The notes under the pieces were generated by a model, which ran no database searches, was not told the DNA's origin, and saw only the letters and a list, made by a program, of their open reading frames with translations. Shown here in pieces: positions 9,075 to 15,735 of a DNA stretch of 64,000 bases. How positions within the stretch are numbered: position 1 is the stretch's first letter; every line of letters starts with the position of its first letter. Made by a program: the position numbers and the translations under genes. Origin of the DNA: Saonia flava (GTDB taxonomy: Bacteria; Bacteroidota; Bacteroidia; Flavobacteriales; Flavobacteriaceae); assembly GCF_011927795.1 (NCBI RefSeq), contig NZ_JAATJJ010000001.1, positions 1,737,062 to 1,801,061 on the forward strand, given 5' to 3'.

Positions 9075-10232
9075 ATGAGAGATATTTTTAAAACTGGTTT
9101 TTTAACAAGCCTTTTACTATGTGCATTAGGGTGTACTACCCAAAAAATACAAAATTTCCCTTCTACTCCAAAAGCTGTTAGTGCCCCTCCCAATATCATT
9201 ATAATGATTGGTGACGGCATGGGCATTCCTCAGGTCTCAACGGCCTATTTTTTTGGAAAAGAACAACCTAATTTTTCACGCTTCAAACATATTGGACTTC
9301 ATAAAACATCGGACAAAAGCCATAAAATCACAGATTCCGCTGCAGGAGCCACTGCAATTTCTACAGGCCAAAAAACATATAAACGGGCTATTGGGGTCTC
9401 TGTGGACACTATCCCACAGGAAACAATTTTAGAGTATCTTCAAAAACAAGGGTACCAAACCGGGCTTATTAGCCTAACCTCTATTACACATGCAACCCCA
9501 GCAAGTTTCTATGCCCATGTTAAAGATCGGGATATGCACGAGGAAATTGCCGCACAACTGGTTTCGGCCAACGTAGATTTTATAGCTGGAGGAGGCCGAA
9601 AATTTTTTAGGGACCGCTCAGATGGCAAACAGCTTTTTTTAGACATGATTCAACAAGGGTATCACATGGACACTCTACAACTCTCCAACCCTTCTTTGGA
9701 CAAACCCAATGCATATTTCTTGGGAAATGACCAAGAGCTGCCCTCTATAATTGAAGGGCGTGATGATTTTTTGAATGATGCAACAACGTTGGCATTACAT
9801 TATTTTGAGCAAAGAAAACAACCCTTCTTTATGATGGTGGAGGGTTCTTATATAGATTGGGGAGGACATGCAGAAAATGCTGAAATGATGATAACAGAAG
9901 TACTGGATTTTGACAAAACCATAGGTACAGTACTGGATTTTGTTGAAGAACACCCCAATACCTTATTGGTAGTGACAGCCGACCATGAAACGGGAGGCGT
10001 TAGTATTGGCAAAAACTATGATGTTGATTCCAGTACAGGTAAAAAAAAGGAAGTTCCAGAAAAAGTAACCGTATACTTTAATTCAAACCAACACAGTGGT
10101 GAGCTTATTCCAGTTTTTGCCAAAGGAAAAGGAGCAGAAAATTTTCAAGGAATTTATGAGAATAATGAGATTTACCATAAAATAATTCAGTCATTGAACA
10201 TTAAACCCATTAAAGATGAAAAGAACAAGTAA
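9075..10232 (+). CDS. Alkaline phosphatase (PhoA superfamily), lipoprotein
   Basis: 385 residues. Lipoprotein signal with Cys at residue 20 (ALGC). The full metal and catalytic set of classical alkaline phosphatases is visible: MIGDGMG (Asp47), the TDSAAGATA motif with nucleophile Ser88, THATPASFYAH, MVEGSYIDWGGHAEN, TADHETGG and a later QHSGELIP histidine. It hydrolyses phosphate monoesters outside the cytoplasm, releasing inorganic phosphate. The following gene overlaps its 3' end by 17 bases and encodes a second phosphatase, so the two are co-translated. The context with SusCD suggests scavenging of phosphate or dephosphorylation of an imported organophosphate. Confidence in family is high; the natural substrate is inferred. 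Confidence 0.93.
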   Translation: MRDIFKTGFLTSLLLCALGCTTQKIQNFPSTPKAVSAPPNIIIMIGDGMGIPQVSTAYFFGKEQPNFSRFKHIGLHKTSDKSHKITDSAAGATAISTGQKTYKRAIGVSVDTIPQETILEYLQKQGYQTGLISLTSITHATPASFYAHVKDRDMHEEIAAQLVSANVDFIAGGGRKFFRDRSDGKQLFLDMIQQGYHMDTLQLSNPSLDKPNAYFLGNDQELPSIIEGRDDFLNDATTLALHYFEQRKQPFFMMVEGSYIDWGGHAENAEMMITEVLDFDKTIGTVLDFVEEHPNTLLVVTADHETGGVSIGKNYDVDSSTGKKKEVPEKVTVYFNSNQHSGELIPVFAKGKGAENFQGIYENNEIYHKIIQSLNIKPIKDEKNK

Positions 10233-11994
10233 TTTTCTTCTTGCCTTAGTCCTATTTCTTTTTTGTTCTAATACAGAAGTAAAAGCACAGGAAGCGTATA
10301 AAGTTCATTCCCACAATGACTACAACCAACAACTTCCCTTTTGGTATGCTTACAGCAATGGGGCAGCATCAATTGAAGCCGATTTGTTCTTAAAAAACGA
10401 CACGCTCTACGTTACCCACAGTAAAGATGAAATAGTACCTCATCATACTTTTGAGAAATTATATCTAGAAAGACTTAAAAGTCTAAGTTCATCGGGGGAC
10501 CTTAGAGAACTTCAGGTTCTTATCGACTTAAAATCTGAAGCTTACACCACTCTACAGAAGCTAGTTGAAGTTTTGGAAAACTATCCGTCACTCATAAAAG
10601 AAAATACGCTTCATTTTGTAATTTCAGGAAACAGACCTAAACCCTCCGATTATAAAAATTACCCAGATTTTATTTGGTTCGACCACCAAAATCTGAATGA
10701 TATAGATTCTATTCCACTGGATAAAGTGGCTCTAGTTAGCCTAAGTTTTAAGAACTATACTGTTTGGAACGGATATGGCAGACCAACTGCCGCAGATGCT
10801 AAAAAAGTACAAGCAGCCATTGCTAAAGCAAAAAGTTCTGGAAAACCATTCCGCTTTTGGGCGACTCCAGACACCAAAACAGCATGGGCCCGTTTAGCAA
10901 AAATGGGGGTAGATTATATTAATACGGACCAACCTGCATTGGCAAAACAATATCTTGACAAATTAGAGGTAAATACATACCAAAAAGAAACTCCCATTAA
11001 GGTTTACCAACCAGAGTATAAGTATGACACCTATTCCCCTCCCAAGAATATTATCCTAATGATTGGTGATGGCAATGGTCTTGCCCAAATCTCCGCAGCT
11101 ATAATTGCCAATCAGGGAAACCTAACCCTCACAAGTATTAAAGATATAGGATTGGTAAAAACAGCCTCCAATGATGACTTGGTTACGGATTCAGCAGGCG
11201 GAGCAACGGCCATGGCCACAGGCTCCAAAAGTAACAACCGGGCCATTGGGGTAGATTCTAAAGGCAAAGTCTTGCCCAACATCATTGATATCACAAGTAA
11301 CCATGGGTATACTACCGCAATCGTAAGCACAGATGCCATTTATGGTGCAACACCCGCATCCTTTTACGCCCATAGGGTTGAACGAGATGATACACAGGGA
11401 ATCCTTACAGATTTAAAGCAAAGTAAACTCAATTTTTTTATGACAGGCGGTAAAAGTGAAGAGGAAACTATTAATGATGTTTTTGTGACCCAAAAAATGG
11501 AAACGTTTACCACATTTAAGGAACCCACCGCCATTTATTTGGGGGACAACAAGGTTCCCTCAATAAAAGAGGGTAGAAAAAATGTTTTCCCGGAAAGTGT
11601 AAAATTGGCTTTAGAAGTATTAAACTCGAAAAAAGAGCCTTTTTTCCTCATGGTAGAAGGTGCACAGATAGACAATGGAGGGCACTCCAATAGTACACGT
11701 GGAATTGTTGAGGAAATGCTGGATTTTGATAAAGTCATTGCGGAGGCATTGCAATTTGCAGATAAAAACCAACATACCCTGGTAGTTATTGCCGCAGATC
11801 ATGAAACTTCTGGCTTTGGAATTGTTGGAGGAGAGGAAGATAAAGGAATGGTACAGGGAGATTTCTTAACCGTGGACCATACGGGGATTATGGTGCCTCT
11901 TTTTTCTTATGGCCCAGGTGCACATTATTTTAATGGGGTATATGAGAATACTGCAATTTTTGAAAAAATCATAGAGGTTTTGGCTCTTGACTAA
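10216..11994 (+). CDS. Two-domain secreted enzyme: PI-PLC/GDPD-like phosphodiesterase fused to alkaline phosphatase
   Basis: 592 residues, beginning inside the previous gene. Signal peptide about 1-24 (cleavage after KAQ-like VKAQ). Residues about 28-250 resemble the TIM-barrel phosphodiesterase group (PI-PLC-like or glycerophosphodiester phosphodiesterase): HSHNDY with His31 and His33, SIEADLFL (Glu54, Asp56), YVTHSKDE (His68), LIDLKSE, and RFWATPDTKTAWARLAKMGVDYINTD near its end. Residues about 275-592 are a complete alkaline phosphatase: MIGDGNG, TDSAGGATA with nucleophile Ser326, YGATPASFYAH, MVEGAQIDNGGHSN, AADHETSG and DHTGIMVP. The order implies a diester is first cut to a monoester, then the phosphate is removed on the same protein. 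Fusions of this kind exist in Bacteroidota, but the substrate is unknown to me. Confidence 0.85.
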   Translation: MKRTSNFLLALVLFLFCSNTEVKAQEAYKVHSHNDYNQQLPFWYAYSNGAASIEADLFLKNDTLYVTHSKDEIVPHHTFEKLYLERLKSLSSSGDLRELQVLIDLKSEAYTTLQKLVEVLENYPSLIKENTLHFVISGNRPKPSDYKNYPDFIWFDHQNLNDIDSIPLDKVALVSLSFKNYTVWNGYGRPTAADAKKVQAAIAKAKSSGKPFRFWATPDTKTAWARLAKMGVDYINTDQPALAKQYLDKLEVNTYQKETPIKVYQPEYKYDTYSPPKNIILMIGDGNGLAQISAAIIANQGNLTLTSIKDIGLVKTASNDDLVTDSAGGATAMATGSKSNNRAIGVDSKGKVLPNIIDITSNHGYTTAIVSTDAIYGATPASFYAHRVERDDTQGILTDLKQSKLNFFMTGGKSEEETINDVFVTQKMETFTTFKEPTAIYLGDNKVPSIKEGRKNVFPESVKLALEVLNSKKEPFFLMVEGAQIDNGGHSNSTRGIVEEMLDFDKVIAEALQFADKNQHTLVVIAADHETSGFGIVGGEEDKGMVQGDFLTVDHTGIMVPLFSYGPGAHYFNGVYENTAIFEKIIEVLALD

Positions 11995-12077
11995 ACAAGA
12001 AGGGTAAAGCCAACTTTAGAATGGGGGCTACTAGATGAAAATTGACTTGTCTTACTTTTCTTTATAAAAAGTACTAA

Positions 12078-12136
12078 AAACAAAAAAGCCTTCAACAAAT
12101 GTTGAAGGCTTTTTGCGGTCTGGACGGGACTCGAAC
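12078..12136. repeat. Direct repeat / attachment site, distal copy of the tRNA-Asp 3' end
   Basis: These 59 bases are identical to 15494-15552. The repeat covers a hairpin terminator plus the last 21 bases of tRNA-Asp (acceptor 3' strand and T arm to CGAAC on the plus strand). Sequence identity stops abruptly on both sides. The intact tRNA is at the other copy. This is the arrangement left by site-specific integration into a tRNA 3' end, with this copy being the displaced original end. Confidence 0.85.
12083..12114. terminator. Bidirectional terminator, distal copy
   Basis: Long perfect stem AAAAAGCCTTCAAC / GTTGAAGGCTTTTT with loop AAAT. It is identical to the hairpin at 15499-15530 because both lie inside a 59-bp direct repeat. 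Originally it was the terminator of tRNA-Asp. It now closes the phosphatase genes on the plus strand and the HEPN gene on the minus strand. Confidence 0.8.
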
Positions 12137-12286
12137 TTTTCTTGAAAACCCTCTGTATCAAAGGCCTGTCAAGGGGTCGGTTTTTGGGCGCACCGTGATG
12201 CTCACCTTTTGACATAAGTTTAACTTTTATAAGGTTTGCTTTCAAACAACCAAACTGGTAAAGCTGATTTTCAGATTCGCCTCGAA

Positions 12287-14197
12287 TTACTTTAAATCTT
12301 CTGGGAAAACAATCATTTCATTTTTTAACCTCTCAAAATACTTATCTTTTTTAAGAAATATTTTCGTTAGAAGTTGGTCAATTTCTTGATCTTCTCCAAA
12401 GTTCCAAATTATCTGTCTTATCAGGTTTTTTGAGTAGATTCGAATTTTCCAGGCATAATAAGGAAGTAAGGTTTTGTCAAAAGTTGCACTATGAACAATT
12501 AAATTTCTAAACCTGTAAATCATCGTGATATCGTCTTCTAAGGATATCTTCTTTTTTTCTAAAGTTTTTAAAGTGTTTTTTGAACCTTTATAGAAACTAA
12601 TAAGAGAATCTATTTTACCAATTAAATAAGGATTTTGTTCATGTTTTCTGAGTTCGGGAAGGTACTTAATAAATTTTTTCAAGTACATTTTTTTATCCGT
12701 TGTTTTAAGATTTGCCTTTTTTAGTAATGTTTCAGGAAACTTACTTTGCCCAAAGAATTGATCCTCGACATTTCTGTAGTAATGGAAAAGATCCCAACCA
12801 TATTCGTACACATATTTTGTCAGTTGATTAGCTCCAAGTATTGCTTTAATGAGATCGAACTTACTTGCATTTCTATCTCCAAGTATATCCTTCTTTATTT
12901 CTGGTTTATTAGTGAATAAATTTTCTAAAGCAATCCAGTAAAATACTAGTTTATCATCATCATTTTTTGCACTATCTCCTTTTCTTATCCAATGCAAAGT
13001 ATTTCTGATTTTCTTAGTGGCTTTCGTATCCATATCTAAGATCTTACTATACTTTTTAAGTCCCGAAAAAATATTTGTATTAAAATCGATGTCTAGGGAA
13101 TCGTGAAATTTCATCACTTTGTCCTCCCGCGAAGTGTGAAAAGATGATCCATAATATTTTGAGTTTTTAACTACAATATATTCTTCTTGAAGAACCTTAA
13201 TTTTGGTTTTTATTCCAAAAAAACTATATACTAAGTCTATACAGTTTTCTATTTTATTAACTGCTTCGGAAAGAGAGGATTCATAAGTGAGAAATTTTAC
13301 TTTGGCAGCAGCCTGCATATATTTTTCCTTAGTCTCATGGGGCTGAAGAACTTCATATTCTTTGACATAGTCTTCACCCTCAGTTATGAATCTTTTTTTA
13401 TTGGGGGAGTAAAATATTACATCCCCAATTTTTATAACTTGATTACCTCTTAGACCTTCAATAACGAAAATATAGTAAGCCTCACCCTTCTTTTCATAAT
13501 AATAATTTTCAAGTGCTTTTATTCGTTTTGCCAAGTCAAGTGATTCTAATTCAAGTGTTAAATTTTTTCCGAAAGATTTCCAAAGTATCTGGCCTTTTGA
13601 ATCTTTATATTCATTAATATCTGTTTTATGTGGAAAGTGAGTATAGAATCTCCCATCATCTAAACTTTCTACTTGGCTAAGAATATATCCAGGAAATTTC
13701 TTGATTTCCCCAAGCGTATAAGATTTCAATAGCAGCTCGACAATGATTGATTGGGAGTAGTAATTTAAATCATGCAAAAATGTGCCATCTATAGGTGAAC
13801 TTGATAACAATAGGCTGGAGATTTTTTCTAGCGAACCATCAAAGTACTTACCATTTCTAAACTTTGACTGAATACTTTGGCAAATTGAAAGGATATAACC
13901 GTTTCTTTCACTATTGAAGATTCGCCTAAGAAGGATAAAATCATTTTTGAAATGACTCCTGATTATTTCATCTTTATCCAAAAATTGATTGATTGTCCTA
14001 TAAAAGAACTGTTTATTCTTTTGATTTTGAAGTGAATCGTCTTCGATTTCCAGAATTATGTTGTCTATCAGAACATGAGGTGTCAGAAGTTCTAAACCAA
14101 ATGACCTCTTTAGAAAATTCTTTATACTATCATGCCAAAGATCCTGCCAAAACTGGATTTTCTTTTCTTGTTTATTTGGAATTTCGCTATCTCCCAT
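12287..14197 (-). CDS. Predicted HEPN-domain ribonuclease-like protein, defence candidate
   Basis: 636 residues, no signal peptide or membrane segment. I do not recognise the first 390 residues, which mix helices and a beta-rich middle (about 180-300). The C-terminal third has features of ApeA/abortive-infection-type HEPN proteins: a helix with FYWIALENLFTN (about 419-430) and, near the end, YRFRNLIVH, in which Arg564-Asn565-x3-His569 is the canonical RNxxxH catalytic motif of HEPN ribonucleases. A second RNTLHW lies at 398-403. HEPN proteins with this motif cut RNA, often as toxins or anti-phage effectors. The gene sits alone on the minus strand of a tRNA-Asp island, divergent from a fic gene with 182 bases between them. 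The HEPN call rests on motif reading; the trigger and target are unknown. Confidence 0.6.
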   Translation of the reverse strand: MGDSEIPNKQEKKIQFWQDLWHDSIKNFLKRSFGLELLTPHVLIDNIILEIEDDSLQNQKNKQFFYRTINQFLDKDEIIRSHFKNDFILLRRIFNSERNGYILSICQSIQSKFRNGKYFDGSLEKISSLLLSSSPIDGTFLHDLNYYSQSIIVELLLKSYTLGEIKKFPGYILSQVESLDDGRFYTHFPHKTDINEYKDSKGQILWKSFGKNLTLELESLDLAKRIKALENYYYEKKGEAYYIFVIEGLRGNQVIKIGDVIFYSPNKKRFITEGEDYVKEYEVLQPHETKEKYMQAAAKVKFLTYESSLSEAVNKIENCIDLVYSFFGIKTKIKVLQEEYIVVKNSKYYGSSFHTSREDKVMKFHDSLDIDFNTNIFSGLKKYSKILDMDTKATKKIRNTLHWIRKGDSAKNDDDKLVFYWIALENLFTNKPEIKKDILGDRNASKFDLIKAILGANQLTKYVYEYGWDLFHYYRNVEDQFFGQSKFPETLLKKANLKTTDKKMYLKKFIKYLPELRKHEQNPYLIGKIDSLISFYKGSKNTLKTLEKKKISLEDDITMIYRFRNLIVHSATFDKTLLPYYAWKIRIYSKNLIRQIIWNFGEDQEIDQLLTKIFLKKDKYFERLKNEMIVFPEDLK

Positions 14198-14345
14198 GTA
14201 GTCGTTTTATTAAGAGCGTGAATTTAATTAAATAACCTGATTCTATTGTTTATATCACCCTTATCAATCCTTCGTTTTAGCCCCTGTGGTAAGTTGTGGC
14301 CCTCGATTGAGTTAAATAAAATTTATATTCAACTCGTATTTTTAC

Positions 14346-14380
14346 TATTTTTGAGCCGAATAATACTTATAATCGGCTCA
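14346..14380 (+). promoter_or_regulatory. fic promoter -7 box overlapped by a palindromic operator-like repeat
   Basis: TATTTTTG (14346-14353) matches TAnnTTTG. An inverted repeat with arms TGAGCCGA (14352-14359) and TCGGCTCA (14373-14380), spacer 13 bases, covers the likely transcription start and ends on the first base of the fic start codon. Bound by a dimer it would block transcription; as RNA it would pair up to the start codon. Because Fic carries a C-terminal winged helix, self-repression is a plausible reading. Confidence 0.5.
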
Positions 14381-15471
14381 TGCGTTACAATTGGCAACAA
14401 AAAGACTGGCCTAATTTTCAATATCAAACTACAGATATTGAAGATATGCTTTTTGATTTTGCCCAACGAACTGGGCGTATCAGTGGTGTTTTAGAGGGGC
14501 TCTCGAAAACAGAGCAAACCGATGCCATGATTAATCTGATGGTTTCTGAGGCGATAAAGACCTCAGAAATCGAGGGAGAGTATTTGAGCCGTAATGACGT
14601 GATGTCCTCTATTAGAAGAAACATAGGGCTTAATTCAGATTTACCCCCAACCAAAGACAAACGAGCAGAAGGTGTTGCCGAATTGATGGTTTCTGTCCGC
14701 AATAATTTTTTAAAACCATTGACAAGTAAAATGTTGTTTGACTGGCATTCGATGTTGATGAAAGGCAATACGCAAATTCAAATAGGTCAATGGCGAACCC
14801 ATGAAGAACCCATGCAGATAGTTTCTGGGGCAATAGGTAGAGAGATAGTCCATTTTGAAGCTCCTCCTTCAAATACAGTATCTTCTGAAATAAAAGAATT
14901 CATAGCATGGTACAATGAATCTAAAAATAGTATCAAGAAACCTATCATAAGGTCAGCTATTGCCCATCTCTATTTTGAAACCATTCACCCCTTTGAAGAT
15001 GGCAATGGTAGAATTGGCCGAGCTATAGCGGAAAAAGCACTTTCTCAAAGTATTGGTCGTCCAGTTTTGTTCAGTCTTTCCAAATCCATAGAGAGCAATA
15101 AGAACAATTATTATGATGCTCTAAAATCTGCTCAACGCTCAAACGAAATTACCGATTGGATAAACTATTTTGTTCAGACCGTTCTTGATGCCCAAATAGA
15201 TGCTGAGCAAGAAATCGAATTTACCTTAAAGAAAACAAAGTTCTTCGACAGCTATAAAGATGCTCTTAATGAGCGACAACAAAAAGTAATCCGCAGAATG
15301 TTGGAAGAAGGTCATCATGGTTTTAAAGGCGGAATGAACGCTCGAAAATATGTTTCCATTGCTAGTACATCAAAGGCAACAGCCACAAGAGATTTACAAG
15401 ACTTGGTTCAGAAGGGTATTTTCAAACCTACTGGGGGAGGACGGAGTACACGATATGAAATCAATTTGTAA
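14380..15471 (+). CDS. Fic-family protein with autoinhibitory helix and C-terminal winged helix
   Basis: 363 residues. The Fic core motif HPFEDGNGRIGR is complete (His203 to Arg214), so AMP-transferase or related nucleotide-transfer chemistry is expected. An N-terminal DUF4172-like helical region contains TSEIEG (Thr61 to Gly66), matching the inhibitory (S/T)xxxE(G/N) helix of class II Fic proteins, with Glu65 expected to block ATP until released. Residues about 295-363 look like a winged helix (ARKYVSIASTSKATATRDLQDLVQKGIF, then GGGRSTRYEINL), suggesting DNA binding. Start at 14380 gives the normal family N-terminus. It lies inside the tRNA-Asp island, divergent from the HEPN gene. Whether it acts as toxin, regulator or defence factor is not shown by sequence. 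Confidence 0.9.
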   Translation: MRYNWQQKDWPNFQYQTTDIEDMLFDFAQRTGRISGVLEGLSKTEQTDAMINLMVSEAIKTSEIEGEYLSRNDVMSSIRRNIGLNSDLPPTKDKRAEGVAELMVSVRNNFLKPLTSKMLFDWHSMLMKGNTQIQIGQWRTHEEPMQIVSGAIGREIVHFEAPPSNTVSSEIKEFIAWYNESKNSIKKPIIRSAIAHLYFETIHPFEDGNGRIGRAIAEKALSQSIGRPVLFSLSKSIESNKNNYYDALKSAQRSNEITDWINYFVQTVLDAQIDAEQEIEFTLKKTKFFDSYKDALNERQQKVIRRMLEEGHHGFKGGMNARKYVSIASTSKATATRDLQDLVQKGIFKPTGGGRSTRYEINL

Positions 15472-15493
15472 GCTATTAGTAAGGTAAGATGAT

Positions 15494-15552
15494 AAACAAA
15501 AAAGCCTTCAACAAATGTTGAAGGCTTTTTGCGGTCTGGACGGGACTCGAAC
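15494..15552. repeat. Direct repeat / attachment site, proximal copy overlapping tRNA-Asp
   Basis: Identical to 12078-12136 over 59 bases. Here it forms the working 3' end of tRNA-Asp plus its terminator, as expected if the inserted element brought a copy that restored the tRNA. Confidence 0.85.
15499..15530. terminator. Bidirectional terminator of tRNA-Asp and fic
   Basis: Perfect stem AAAAAGCCTTCAAC / GTTGAAGGCTTTTT around AAAT. It directly follows the tRNA 3' end on the minus strand and lies 27 bases after the fic stop on the plus strand. The A- and T-tracts on both sides make it functional in both directions. Confidence 0.85.
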
Positions 15553-15605
15553 CCGCGACCCCCTGCGTGACAGGCAGGTATTCTAACCAACTGAACTACC
15601 AGACC
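15532..15605 (-). tRNA. tRNA-Asp (anticodon GTC)
   Basis: 74 bases. The minus strand folds as a cloverleaf: acceptor GGTCTGG / CCAGACC with discriminator G, D arm around GTTCAGTTGGTTAGAAT, anticodon stem CCTGC / GCAGG with loop CTGTCAC giving anticodon GTC, and T arm GCGGG TTCGAGT CCCGT. CCA is not encoded. The 3' part lies in the 59-bp repeat that marks the island integration site. Confidence 0.95.
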
Positions 15606-15628
15606 AATGATTTTATCTAAAAAAAGAC

Positions 15629-15644
15629 TCTGGCAACAGCCAGA
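15629..15644 (-). other. Short hairpin with T-run in the tRNA-Asp leader
   Basis: TCTGGC / GCCAGA pair around a tetranucleotide loop. On the minus strand the hairpin is followed after three bases by seven Ts (15619-15625). It could end transcription from the DUF58 gene, but it lies between the predicted tRNA promoter and the tRNA, so it may instead be an attenuator or processing signal. Confidence 0.45.
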
Positions 15645-15682
15645 TTCAAATCTTGTTCAAAATACTTTTCTCAAAGCGTGTG

Positions 15683-15713
15683 CAAATATACACTGCTTAT
15701 TTAATTGCACAAA
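15683..15713 (-). promoter_or_regulatory. tRNA-Asp promoter
   Basis: On the minus strand TTTG (15713-15710) is followed after exactly 19 bases by TATATTTG (15690-15683). This is a full match to the Bacteroidota primary-sigma consensus TTTG-N19-TAnnTTTG. Transcription would start near 15676 and read into the tRNA at 15605. Confidence 0.75.
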
Positions 15714-15735
15714 CAAATTTTTCAAAATAATTAGC

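Larger units (their letters stand above)
12137..15552. mobile_element. Small integrated island at tRNA-Asp (about 3.4 kb, no integrase)
   Basis: The segment lies between the two copies of the 59-bp repeat and includes one of them. It carries two divergently transcribed genes, a predicted HEPN ribonuclease (minus) and a Fic-family protein (plus), and nothing resembling an integrase, transposase or replication gene. It looks like a passive cargo island or the remnant of a larger element. Both cargo genes are of types often found in phage-defence or toxin systems, whereas the flanking genes are housekeeping or uptake genes. Confidence 0.75.

Noticed and set aside
11991-12245. Minus-strand open frame of 84 codons after the fused phosphatase gene
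   Set aside because: It crosses the direct repeat, terminator and tRNA fragment and has no protein-like pattern; it arises from the repeat sequence.
12141-12286. Possible intact second tRNA next to the distal repeat
   Set aside because: No acceptor or anticodon stem can be completed after CGAAC; only the 3' end and a scrambled inverted fragment are present.
12137-15493. Classical type II toxin-antitoxin pair formed by the HEPN and Fic genes
   Set aside because: The genes are divergent, the HEPN protein is 636 residues rather than a small toxin, and Fic has its own inhibitory helix, so a two-gene toxin-antitoxin unit is not supported.
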